NCBI GenBank assembly: GCA_937873495.1
Contig: CALMXZ010000003.1
Coordinates: 124,001 to 188,000 of the forward strand
Origin: an uncultured Trueperaceae bacterium
Lineage (GTDB): Bacteria > Deinococcota > Deinococci > Deinococcales > Trueperaceae
Length of the DNA: 64,000 nucleotides
Reading direction: 5' to 3'
Each line of letters starts with the position of its first letter. The stretch's first letter is position 1. The notes below the pieces were generated by a model, which saw only the letters and a list, made by a program, of their open reading frames with translations, did not search any database and was not told where the DNA came from. Made by a program: the position numbers and the translations under genes. Shown piece by piece: positions 56,865 to 64,000 of this stretch.

Positions 56865-57860
56865 CTAACGCAGCCGGCCGAGCTCCTCGCCGACGGCCTG
56901 CAGGACGCGCGCCTTCACCTGTTCGACCGTGCCGGGCATCGTCGCGCCCGCTGCTGCCACGTGCCCGCCGCCGCCCAGCGCGAGGCAGATGCGCTGCGCC
57001 GAGGCGCCGGCGCGGGTACGGACGCTCACCTTGACGACCTCGCCCCGTTCCTTGAGGAGCGCGGCGACCTTGGTGCCCTCCGCGTACCTGATGACGCCAA
57101 CGAAGTCGTCCGAGTCGTCGTCGGCCTCGCCGCTGCCGCGCCGCATCGCGCTCGTCAGCTCGGCGTAGACGAACTCGCCGCCGAAATCGAACGTGACGGT
57201 CGACATCACGCGCCCGAGGAGCGCGAAGTAGCCGGGGGTGCGCCACTGCAGCCGGTCCGTGAGCGCGGGGTAGTCGACCCCGGCCTCGATGAGCTGCCCA
57301 GCGGTCGTGAGCGCTTCGCGATCCGTGTTGCCGAAGCGGAAGTTGCCGGTGTCCGTGAGGATGCCGGCCAGGCACGAAGTGGCCAGAGCGCTCGTCCATG
57401 GCACGCCGAGCGCGTCTACGAGCTCCTTGATGATGATCGCCGTCGCCGCCTTGCCCGGCTCGACGACCGCCAGGTCGCCGAAGCGGGAGTTCGTGCCGTG
57501 ATGGTCGATGTTGAACACGGCGGCCGCGCCTTGCGCCGGCGCGCCGGCCATGCGCCCGATCTCGCCGGCGTCAAGGACGAACAGGAGCGTGTCGGGCGCG
57601 AAGGAGTCGAGGGGGGCGGCCAGCTCGCCGGGCTCGGCGAGGAAGGTCAGGTACGAGGGGGGCGCCATGGGAAGGCTAACGCGCTTGCCGAGCGCGCGAA
57701 GCGCACGCGCGAGCGTCAGGCTGCTGCCGAGCGCGTCCCCATCGGGATCCACGTGGGCGGTCACTACGATGGGGCCGCTCCAGGTGCGTGTACGCTCGGC
57801 CATCTCCGCGAGGACGTGGCGGTACGCCGGGTCGCCGCGGTTGTCAGGAAGGTGCGACAT
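56865..57860 (-). CDS. DHH family phosphoesterase (oligoribonuclease NrnA-like)
   Basis: 331 residues. DHH/DHHA1 protein: HVDPDGDALGSSL, LFVLDAGEIGRM, NIDHHGTNSRFGDL with the DHH triad, and GILTDTGNFRFGNTD. C-terminal DHHA1 ends LGGGGHVAAAG. NrnA members degrade nanoRNA and pAp. TATCAT (57868-57873) lies 7 nt before ATG 57860; the in-frame ATG 57869 overlaps the box. It is divergent from the HtrA-like gene. Confidence 0.92.
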   Translation of the reverse strand: MSHLPDNRGDPAYRHVLAEMAERTRTWSGPIVVTAHVDPDGDALGSSLTLARALRALGKRVSLPMAPPSYLTFLAEPGELAAPLDSFAPDTLLFVLDAGEIGRMAGAPAQGAAAVFNIDHHGTNSRFGDLAVVEPGKAATAIIIKELVDALGVPWTSALATSCLAGILTDTGNFRFGNTDREALTTAGQLIEAGVDYPALTDRLQWRTPGYFALLGRVMSTVTFDFGGEFVYAELTSAMRRGSGEADDDSDDFVGVIRYAEGTKVAALLKERGEVVKVSVRTRAGASAQRICLALGGGGHVAAAGATMPGTVEQVKARVLQAVGEELGRLR

Positions 57861-57907
57861 GCGAGCCATGATACGCAGGTGGGCCTTCCGGCCCGCATAA
57901 TGGGCAC

Positions 57908-59206
57908 ATGCCGCCAGACGAGGACCGCGAGGTCATGGAGCAGTCGGTCGATCAAGGTAGCGCGCCGGACAGCGGGCCTGCGCTCGTCCTACAGCACGAC
58001 CAACCGAACGCGGCCACCGGCCTGCGGCGGGTAAGGGCGTTCACGTGGCTGCTGCTGGCGTTGCTGGCGCTCACGGCAGTCCTTGGCAGCCAGCTGCGGC
58101 CGGAACCGCGCCTCACGCACGTCGCCGGTACCCCACCCGCCATCGAGGCCCCGACGGGCGCCCTGCTCACCGCCTACGAGAACACCCGCGACGCCACGGT
58201 GCGGCTCGAGGCCCGCTGCATCGCGAACCCCCGCGCCGTCCTCGGGGTCGGTACCGGCTTCTTCGTGACGGAGGGCGGCATCCTCCTCACTGCCAACCAC
58301 GTCGTCTCGGCGGCGTCCGAAGGGTCGTGCCGCGCCAAGCTCGTCGCGATAACCACGGACAGGTTCGAGTTCGACGTTCACCTCATCGGGTTCGACGCCT
58401 ACATGGACCTAGCGGCGCTGCAAGCCGACGTCACCACCCTCGTCCCCTACATCCCCCTCGCCACGCGGCTGCCGAGCCCCGGCACCGGCGTGGTGGCCAT
58501 CGGCAACAGTCGTAACGACTTCATGGGCGCCAGGTCGGGCCGTGTGACGCGGCTCGGTGTCAGGGCGGGTCGCGCCGACTTCGCCGACGACACCATCGAG
58601 CTCACCAACTCGCTGGCGCCGGGCGATTCGGGTGGCCCGGTCGTCAACGCGCGCGGCGAGGCGGTCGGCGTCGTGAGCTACATCAGCTTCAACCCGAGCG
58701 CCATGAGCTCGCAAGGCTTCGTTCCACCGTTCCTCCAGGGCCTCGCCATCAACCGGGATTTCGCCGGCTACGCCATCCCGCTGACGCGCACGAGCGAGCT
58801 CGTCGAGGGGGTGCTCGCGGGCGGCAAGCGCGACGTGCCTGTCATCGGGTTCTCTTGGGCGCAGGGCCTCGATTACGACCCGCGCACCAGCCCGCACTAC
58901 CTGGGCTCGCGGCCCGGGCCCATCGTCAGCGAGGTGGCCCCTGGCGGACCGGCCGCCAAGGCCGGCCTGAGGTCGCTGAGCCAGGAGAGCGTCGTGGCCG
59001 CCGACGGCACGGTCAGCGTCACGCCGGTCGCGGACGTGATCGTGGCAGTCGACGGCACCCCGACCCCGACGTTCGCAGACCTGCTGGCGGTCGTGCGCGG
59101 CAAGAGCATAGGCGATGTCGTGACCTTGACCGTGCAGCGCGGCAACGCGACGTTCAGGGTCGAGCTGACGCTCGGCGCGCGCACGTCGGTGTTCGCGGGC
59201 AACTGA
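57908..59206 (+). CDS. HtrA-like membrane serine protease with PDZ domain
   Basis: 432 residues. One membrane anchor at ~37-57 (FTWLLLALLALTAVLG) places the rest outside. The trypsin-like domain has catalytic His131 (LTANHVV), Asp167 (YMDLAAL) and Ser241 (APGDSGGPVVN). A C-terminal PDZ domain follows (~330-425: SEVAPGGPAAKAGL, DVIVAVDGTPTPTFADLLAVV). It is a DegP/DegS-type protease for envelope quality control. A CATAAT box (57896-57901) lies 6 nt before the ATG, so it is leaderless. A long insert precedes the PDZ domain. Confidence 0.92.
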   Translation: MPPDEDREVMEQSVDQGSAPDSGPALVLQHDQPNAATGLRRVRAFTWLLLALLALTAVLGSQLRPEPRLTHVAGTPPAIEAPTGALLTAYENTRDATVRLEARCIANPRAVLGVGTGFFVTEGGILLTANHVVSAASEGSCRAKLVAITTDRFEFDVHLIGFDAYMDLAALQADVTTLVPYIPLATRLPSPGTGVVAIGNSRNDFMGARSGRVTRLGVRAGRADFADDTIELTNSLAPGDSGGPVVNARGEAVGVVSYISFNPSAMSSQGFVPPFLQGLAINRDFAGYAIPLTRTSELVEGVLAGGKRDVPVIGFSWAQGLDYDPRTSPHYLGSRPGPIVSEVAPGGPAAKAGLRSLSQESVVAADGTVSVTPVADVIVAVDGTPTPTFADLLAVVRGKSIGDVVTLTVQRGNATFRVELTLGARTSVFAGN

Positions 59207-59311
59207 CCCGCCGCTAGGGGTGGGTGCCGGGAAGCCTCGCAGAGCAGCACGCGTGCGGGAGAAGTACGACTGTGGGAGAAGTTAGTGGGAGAAGCGAGTG
59301 TGAGAACCGAA

Positions 59312-59388
59312 TGGTGGGCGATAGTGGACTCGAACCACTGACCTCGTCGTTATCAGCGACGCGCTCTAACCAGCTGAGCTAATCGCCC
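59312..59388 (-). tRNA. tRNA-Ile (anticodon GAU)
   Basis: 77 nt with encoded CCA. Acceptor GGGCGAT/ATCGCCC, discriminator A. Anticodon stem CGTCG/CGACG with loop CTGATAA giving GAU. D-arm TAGCTCAGCTGGTTAGAGC and T-loop GTTCGAGT are canonical. A possible promoter on the minus strand has TTGACC at 59461-59466 with a TAGACT/TGATAG box around 59436-59444. It is outside an rRNA operon. Confidence 0.96.
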
Positions 59389-59541
59389 ACGGACCGCTTC
59401 GGCACGGCATGTTCGCCCGCGCCCGAGCGAAACGGAGTCTATCACGTCACCGTGTAACACGGTCAAGCATCGCGAAAACCCGGCGCCGCCTGCGCTCCTG
59501 GGAGGCATGGCCGCGCGCCGGCGGCCGGTAGAATGCCCACC

Positions 59542-60600
59542 GTGAGCGCGCCTGGGCCGGTCGACACCCTCTACCTCGCCAAGCCGCGCGGCTTCTGCGC
59601 CGGGGTCGTCATGGCCATCGAGGCGGTCAAGGAGGCCGCGGTCGAGGCCGAGCGCGCCGGCGAGGGCGGCATAGCCGTCTACCACGACATCGTTCACAAC
59701 CGGACCGTCGTCGATCGGCTCGAGGACGAGCACGGCGTCACGTTCGTCGAGCGTCTCGACGACCTGGAGGGCGTGCGGGAGCGGGCCGCCGGGGCCGGAC
59801 GGTCCGTCGGGCACACCGTCGTGTTCAGCGCGCACGGGGTGAGCCCGGTCGTGCGCCTGCGCGCGGCCCAGCTGGGGCTTGCCACGATCGACGCCACCTG
59901 TCCGCTCGTCACCAAGGTGCACAACGAGGCCAAGAAGTACGCCGCCCTCGGTTACCACGTCCTGTTGGTCGGCGACTCTACCAAGCACCAGGAGGTCGTC
60001 GGCACGTACGGCGAGGCGCCGGAGGCCACCACGGTCGTGGCCGTGCTCGGCAACCGCAAGCACGACCCCGGCCTGGCCGACCCGCGCACGGTCACCGTGC
60101 CCGACTCGGCGAGGGTGGTCGTCCTCACGCAGACGACGTTGTCGGTCGACGACACCATGCGCACCGTAGCGCTCCTGAAGGAGCGCTTCCCGCAGCTCGT
60201 CGTGCCCCCCTCCGACGACCTGTGCTTCGCCACGAAGAACAGGCAGGACGCGGTGAGGGCCATCGCCCCGCACGTCGGCGGCTTCCTCGTCGTGACGAGC
60301 GAGGCGAGCTCCAACGGCATGCGCCTGCTAGAACTGGCCGCCGACCTGACCGGCAACGCCCACCGCATCGAGTCGGTCGCGGACATCCGGCCCGAGTGGT
60401 TCGTCGGCGTCGGTGCCGTCGGCCTGACCTCCGCCGCCAGCACCCCGGACGACCTCGTCCAGGCCGTCGTCGAGCACTTCAGGCTGGCCAACCCGCGCTT
60501 GCGTGTGGTTGAGGAGGGCGAGTGGGAGAACATCACCTTCCGCAAGCCGCGCAAGGTGACGCCGGACGCGGCCCGGACCCCGGCCCGGAGCGAAGCCTGA
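59542..60600 (+). CDS. ispH: 4-hydroxy-3-methylbut-2-enyl diphosphate reductase
   Basis: 352 residues. The last MEP-pathway enzyme, an Fe-S protein reducing HMBPP to IPP and DMAPP. Cluster cysteines are Cys19 (KPRGFCAGV), Cys120 (DATCPLV) and Cys228 ([11 protein letters not shown]). SAHGVSP and TLSVDDT are conserved. The usual GHPEHPE and NSSNS segments are changed here to GDSTKHQE and EASSNG. TAGAAT (59529-59534) lies 7 nt before GTG 59542; ATG 59533 overlaps the box. The stop overlaps the dusA CTG start. Confidence 0.94.
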   Translation: MSAPGPVDTLYLAKPRGFCAGVVMAIEAVKEAAVEAERAGEGGIAVYHDIVHNRTVVDRLEDEHGVTFVERLDDLEGVRERAAGAGRSVGHTVVFSAHGVSPVVRLRAAQLGLATIDATCPLVTKVHNEAKKYAALGYHVLLVGDSTKHQEVVGTYGEAPEATTVVAVLGNRKHDPGLADPRTVTVPDSARVVVLTQTTLSVDDTMRTVALLKERFPQLVVPPSDDLCFATKNRQDAVRAIAPHVGGFLVVTSEASSNGMRLLELAADLTGNAHRIESVADIRPEWFVGVGAVGLTSAASTPDDLVQAVVEHFRLANPRLRVVEEGEWENITFRKPRKVTPDAARTPARSEA

Positions 60601-61709
60601 ACCGCTCGGCCGCGCGACCGCTCTCCGTGGCGCCGATGCTGGACCTGACGGACCGGCACTTCCGGTACCTGCTGAGGCAGATAACGCGGCGCACGCTCCT
60701 GTACAGCGAGATGGTGACGGCCGCCGCGGTGGTGCATGGCGACACCGAGCGGTTGCTCGCCAAGAGCCCGGTCGAGGACCCGGTGGTGTTGCAACTGGGC
60801 GGCGACGACCCCGACCTCCTCGCCCGCGCCGCCGCCGCGGGCCGTGCCTACGGTTACACCGAGATAGACCTGAACGTCGGCTGTCCGTCGGAGCGCGTCA
60901 CGAGCGGCAACTTCGGCGCCTGCCTCATGAAGGACCCCGCCCTGGTGGCGGAGTGCGTCGCGGCGCTCCGGGCGGCCGTGCCCGTCCCGGTGACGGTCAA
61001 GCACCGCATCGGGGTCGACGACCGCGACTCCTTCCACGAGCTCCTCGAGTTCGTCGACACCGTGGCGGCGGCGGGCGCGGATCGCTTCGTCGTGCACGCC
61101 CGGAAGGCATGGCTCAAGGGGTTGAGCCCGAAGGAGAACCGCACCGTACCGCCCCTGCGTTACGACGTCGTGCACCGCCTCAAGGCCGAGCGGCCGGGGC
61201 TGCTCATCGAGGTGAACGGCGGTGTGACCGACCTGGAGGCCGCGCGCGCCCACCTGACGCGCGTCGACGGCGTGATGCTCGGCCGCGCGGTCTACGAGGA
61301 CCCGTTCGTGCTCGCCGGCGCAGACGCGTTCCTGGCGGAGCAGGGGGGGCCGCGCCAGGACGGACCGGCCGCCGCCGGCGAGCGCGCGGCGCGCGGTGGG
61401 CCGCTCACGCGGCGGGCCGTGGTGGAAGCTATGTACCCGTACGTCGAGGAGCGGCTGCTCGCCGGCGCGCCCCTGGCCGCCATGTCACGCCACCTGCTGG
61501 CGCTCTTCCGCTCTCAGCCAGGAGGGAGGACGTGGCGCCGCGTGATCTCTGAGCGCTCGCACCACCGTGGCGCAGGCATCGAGGTACTCCAAGCGGCCCT
61601 GGCCGCGCTGCCCGACGGCGTGGCCGACGCTCCCGTCACGGCGTCGACGACGAGCGCGTCGGATCGCGAACCCGCCGTGGCCGGCCGCCCGGCACCGGGT
61701 GCGGGCTAG
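60597..61709 (+). CDS. dusA: tRNA-dihydrouridine synthase (DusA-type) with probable CTG start
   Basis: 370 residues. FMN enzyme reducing uridines in the tRNA D-loop. It has [94 protein letters not shown] and EVNGGV, with Cys in NVGCPS as the catalytic acid. CTG at 60597-60599 overlaps the ispH stop as CTGA and gives a normal N-terminus; the only alternative, GTG 60627, starts inside the conserved first strand. The C-terminal ~50 residues are extra and low-complexity. Confidence 0.9.
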   Translation: MNRSAARPLSVAPMLDLTDRHFRYLLRQITRRTLLYSEMVTAAAVVHGDTERLLAKSPVEDPVVLQLGGDDPDLLARAAAAGRAYGYTEIDLNVGCPSERVTSGNFGACLMKDPALVAECVAALRAAVPVPVTVKHRIGVDDRDSFHELLEFVDTVAAAGADRFVVHARKAWLKGLSPKENRTVPPLRYDVVHRLKAERPGLLIEVNGGVTDLEAARAHLTRVDGVMLGRAVYEDPFVLAGADAFLAEQGGPRQDGPAAAGERAARGGPLTRRAVVEAMYPYVEERLLAGAPLAAMSRHLLALFRSQPGGRTWRRVISERSHHRGAGIEVLQAALAALPDGVADAPVTASTTSASDREPAVAGRPAPGAG

Positions 61710-61736
61710 TCGACGGGGGAGCGGTCGGCGGCGGCC

Positions 61737-62915
61737 CTACTCGAGTTGCCGCAGGTACTCCCGCGCGATGATCAGATGCTGGATCTCGTCCGTGCCCTCG
61801 CCGATGCGGGTGAGCCGGGCGTCGCGCCAGTAGCGCTCCACCTCGTAGTCGCGCAGGTAACCGTAGCCGCCGAGGACCTGGATGGCCGCGTCGCACGCGT
61901 TCACCCCGGCGACGCTCCCCTTCAACTTCGCCATGGCCGCCGCGAGGGTGTGATCGCGGCCCGCGTCGCGCAAGGCGGCGGCCTTCATGACGAGCAGCCT
62001 GGCGGCCTCCAACTCCGTGGCCATCTCGGCCAGCTTGAACGCGACCGCCTGGTGCCTGGCGAGCGCCTGCCCGAACTGGCGGCGTTCGAGGGCGTAGCGG
62101 CCCGCCTTCTCCAGGGCGGCGCGCCCAAGGCCGATGCCCATGGCGCCGATGCCGATGCGACCGCCGGACAGCACGCGCGCGACGTCGGCGAACGCTTCGC
62201 CTGTCCGGCCGAGCAGCGCGCCGTCACCCACCTTCACGCCATCGAACGCCAAGGGCGTCGTGTCCGAGCTGCGTAGGCCGAGCTTCTTCTCGGGCTTGCC
62301 GCGCACCAGGCCCGGGGCGGTGCCGGGGAGCACGAAGGCGCTGATGCCGTCCGAGCGCGCGGCCCGGGGCGCCGCTTCCGCCGTCCTGGCCATCACGACG
62401 TAGGTGCCCCCGACCGTGCCCTGCGTTATGAACTGTTTGTTGCCAGTGATCGCGTAGCCGTCGGCCGTGCGCGTCGCCTTCGTCGTCAGCGCCGCGGCGT
62501 CCGACCCGGCCCCCGGCTCGGTGAGGGCCCACGCACCGAGCCGCTCGGCCGTCGCGAGCGGCGGCAGCCATTCGCGGCGCTGTGCCGCGTCGGCCGCCAC
62601 GAGCAGGTGCCCGACGCAGAGTGAGTTGTGGGACGCGACCGTCAGCGCGAGCGAGCCGTCGACGGCGGCGACCTCCTCCACGACGAGGGCAGCGGTCGCC
62701 GTGTCGAGCCCGGCCCCGCCATACTCCTCGGGGACCTGGAGGCCGAAGACGCCCATGGCGCCGAGCGACTCGACTATGGCCGCGGGGAACTCCCCGGTCT
62801 CGTCGCGCTGCACGGCGCCCGGGGCGACCTCGGCCTGGAGGTACTCGCGTAGCGGACCCAGTAGGGCGCGCTGGTCTGCCGTGAGCTCGAACCACGGCGT
62901 GACGGTCTGGTCCAT
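61737..62915 (-). CDS. Acyl-CoA dehydrogenase
   Basis: 392 residues, FAD-dependent. The N-terminal helical domain is followed by WALTEPGAGSDAAALTTKA and YAITGNKQFITQGTVGG of the FAD site, then GIGIGAMGIGLGRAALE, RRQFGQALARHQAVAFKLAEMA and IQVLGGYGYLRDYEVERYWRDARLTRIGEGTDEIQ with the catalytic Glu. Chain-length specificity is unknown; with the hydroxyacyl-CoA dehydrogenase and HMG-CoA-lyase-like genes it points to fatty-acid or branched-chain degradation. ATG 62915 is 5 nt after TACGGT (62921-62926). Confidence 0.94.
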   Translation of the reverse strand: MDQTVTPWFELTADQRALLGPLREYLQAEVAPGAVQRDETGEFPAAIVESLGAMGVFGLQVPEEYGGAGLDTATAALVVEEVAAVDGSLALTVASHNSLCVGHLLVAADAAQRREWLPPLATAERLGAWALTEPGAGSDAAALTTKATRTADGYAITGNKQFITQGTVGGTYVVMARTAEAAPRAARSDGISAFVLPGTAPGLVRGKPEKKLGLRSSDTTPLAFDGVKVGDGALLGRTGEAFADVARVLSGGRIGIGAMGIGLGRAALEKAGRYALERRQFGQALARHQAVAFKLAEMATELEAARLLVMKAAALRDAGRDHTLAAAMAKLKGSVAGVNACDAAIQVLGGYGYLRDYEVERYWRDARLTRIGEGTDEIQHLIIAREYLRQLE

Positions 62916-62983
62916 GCCGCACCGTACGGCACGGGGAGGGAACGCCGCCGCCCGCAGGTCACGAGCCTGGTACACTCCCCGCC

Positions 62984-63376
62984 ATGGACGGACGGGACGG
63001 GCTGAACCGCGTGCGGGGCATCCGGGGAGCGACCACGGTGGAGGCCGACGAGCCGGAGCTGATCCTCTCGGCCACCGCCGAGCTCCTCCAGGCGATGTTG
63101 GAGCAGAACGCCATCTCCGACTACGGGGAGATCTCCTCAGTGTTCTTCACGACCACGCAGGACCTCTCGTCGACCTTCCCCGCCGAGGGGGCTCGCGCCA
63201 TCGGCATGACGATGGTGCCGCTGCTCTGCTTCCAGGAGATACCGGTTCCCAACCGGCTGGCCCGCTGCATCCGGGTCATGCTCCTCCTGAACACCGCCAA
63301 GGGTCAGGACGAGATGCGGCACGTCTACCTGAGGGAAGCGCGGAGCCTGCGGCCGGACCTCGTCAGCGCGCAGTAA
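62984..63376 (+). CDS. aroH: Chorismate mutase, AroH type
   Basis: 130 residues. The trimeric AroH fold is shown by VRGIRGATTVEADEPELILSATAELL with the active-site Arg near the start, SVFFTTTQDLSSTFPAEGAR, PLLCFQEIPV with the key Glu, CIRVMLLLNT and HVYLREARSLRPDL with Tyr/Arg near the end. It converts chorismate to prephenate for Phe and Tyr. TACACT (62971-62976) lies 7 nt before ATG 62984, so it is leaderless. Divergent from the acyl-CoA dehydrogenase gene. Confidence 0.95.
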   Translation: MDGRDGLNRVRGIRGATTVEADEPELILSATAELLQAMLEQNAISDYGEISSVFFTTTQDLSSTFPAEGARAIGMTMVPLLCFQEIPVPNRLARCIRVMLLLNTAKGQDEMRHVYLREARSLRPDLVSAQ

Positions 63377-63386
63377 GGCGCGAGCA

Positions 63387-63414
63387 GGCCGTGCCGTGGC
63401 GCCATGGCACGGCC
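63387..63414. terminator. Bidirectional hairpin between aroH and the ArsR gene
   Basis: A 28-nt near-perfect inverted repeat, GGCCGTGCC ... GGCACGGCC with TGGCGCCA at the centre. It lies between the convergent stops of aroH and the regulator gene. Confidence 0.65.
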
Positions 63415-63416
63415 GC

Positions 63417-64000
63417 CTAGCGCCGGCGGTCCGCCGTAGGCGGCAGCAGGGTCCGCTCCAGTTCGTCGAGCAGCGGACGCACCGCTTCGCGTTCCAGGCG
63501 GTAGTAAGAGCGGTTGCCGCGCCTCACGACCGTGACGAGCCCGAGCTCGCGCAGCAGCCTGAGGTGGCCGCTGGCCGTTGGCTGGCTCACCCCGAGCTGC
63601 TTGGCAAGGTCGCCGACGGTCAGGGGGAAGCGGGAGAGCCTGCTGACGTGGAAGAGGAGCAGGAGCCGCGTGGGGTCCGAGAACGCCTTTAGGCGGCCGG
63701 CCAGCGCGACCACCTCCTCGCGCTGCTGCTCGTAGACGTCCTCGGTGCGCGCGCCGTAGCCGATCACGAGCTGGTCGCGCACCCTGAACCGGAAGCCGCC
63801 ACGTAAGGCGAAGTAGAGCGGCACGACGAGCGTGTGACCGCGCCCGGCCTGCGCGCGGATGGCGTTGACGCTGTCTTCGAGCTGCACGAAGTGGTGGACG
63901 GGGAGCGAGGCGAGGAGGTCGCCGCCGGAACCGGTTGCTGTCTGCAGCGCGCGCGCCGCCGCCTCCGTCGCGCTGCGTCCACCGCCTTCCCAGGCCGGGC
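63417..64000 (-). CDS. ArsR-family regulator with N-terminal domain (5' end outside window)
   Basis: At least 193 residues. The C-terminal winged helix (~visible residues 105-185) is ArsR-type: LKAFSDPTRLLLLFHVSR, TVGDLAKQLGVSQPTASGHLRLLRELGLVTVVRRGNRSYYRL. An unusual ~100-residue N-terminal part precedes it (SLPVHHFVQLEDSVNAIRAQ, VPLYFALRGGFRFRVRDQLVIGY), long for ArsR proteins. The frame remains open to the window edge, so the start lies outside; an internal GTG at 63887 is not favoured. No metal-binding Cys pair is visible, so the effector is unknown. Confidence 0.85.
   Translation of the reverse strand, partial: PAWEGGGRSATEAAARALQTATGSGGDLLASLPVHHFVQLEDSVNAIRAQAGRGHTLVVPLYFALRGGFRFRVRDQLVIGYGARTEDVYEQQREEVVALAGRLKAFSDPTRLLLLFHVSRLSRFPLTVGDLAKQLGVSQPTASGHLRLLRELGLVTVVRRGNRSYYRLEREAVRPLLDELERTLLPPTADRRR

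Noticed and set aside
59254-59294. Three copies of a GGGAGAAG motif near tRNA-Ile
   Set aside because: Short, irregularly spaced (17 and 13 bp) and without flanking symmetry; may be chance or a degenerate 3' region of the tRNA transcript.

Overview
The window is about 70% G+C with short intergenic gaps and no mobile elements. It looks like chromosomal housekeeping DNA of a member of the Deinococcota (Deinococcus-Thermus), possibly a Truepera-like lineage. That placement is inference from gene content and signals: a PilF/PilB ATPase with three N-terminal MshEN domains as in Thermus, many leaderless genes with a TANNNT -10 box 5-9 nt before the start codon, and generally Deinococcus/Thermus-like proteins. 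I count 68 protein genes (two cut by the window edges), two probable leader peptides, two tRNA-Gln genes, one tRNA-Ser and one tRNA-Ile.

Layout. 1-6.2 kb: end of sbcC, nrdR, an SDR-like protein, a bactofilin, accDA, rpe. 6.2-10.4 kb: rhodanese, class III aminotransferase, RsmJ-like methyltransferase, 3-hydroxyacyl-CoA dehydrogenase. 10.4-11.6 kb: tRNA genes and upp. 11.7-19 kb: wecA-wecB-folP-folK, then phosphoesterase-ackA-ROK kinase-DUF2179. 19-25.4 kb: PASTA protein, an E2-like pseudoenzyme, pspC divergent from ubiX-ispD-ispE. 25.4-33.3 kb: zincin, ThuA/Gfo-Idh pair, ilvD, DUF6157, leuCDB with its own leader. 33.3-39.5 kb: YqeG-like phosphatase-pilF-pilT, tatD and an alpha/beta hydrolase. 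39.7-43.9 kb: a 57-residue protein, rlpA, trpBA with leader, a DHFR-like reductase. 44-47.3 kb: sucC-sucD-gluQ. 47.4-51.7 kb: mog-like, DUF456, lgt, a short GlmU, carA. 51.7-55.8 kb: udg-DUF1844-dtd, two small proteins, recN. 55.9-64 kb: HMG-CoA-lyase-like, DHH phosphoesterase, HtrA-like protease, tRNA-Ile, ispH-dusA, acyl-CoA dehydrogenase, aroH, an ArsR regulator.

The genes cover branched-chain and aromatic amino-acid synthesis, fatty-acid synthesis and breakdown, TCA cycle, MEP isoprenoids, folate, envelope precursors, type IV pili and DNA repair. Most neighbouring same-strand genes overlap by 4 nt (ATGA/GTGA), which implies translational coupling.

Most interesting are the regulatory and translational signals. 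(1) More than twenty starts sit directly behind a TANNNT box. (2) leuC and trpB are each preceded by a strong promoter driving a leaderless Arg-rich mini-ORF, and the leu one is followed by an attenuator-like terminator. (3) Three coupled genes (gluQ, the DUF1844 gene, dusA) have no usable ATG/GTG/TTG and appear to start with CTG overlapping the upstream stop as CTGA. (4) Several proteins have lost catalytic or metal-binding residues: a cysteine-free family-4 UDG, an E2-like protein without its catalytic His, an SDR without Tyr/Lys, an alpha/beta hydrolase with Gly in place of the nucleophile, and a GlmU without the acetyltransferase domain.
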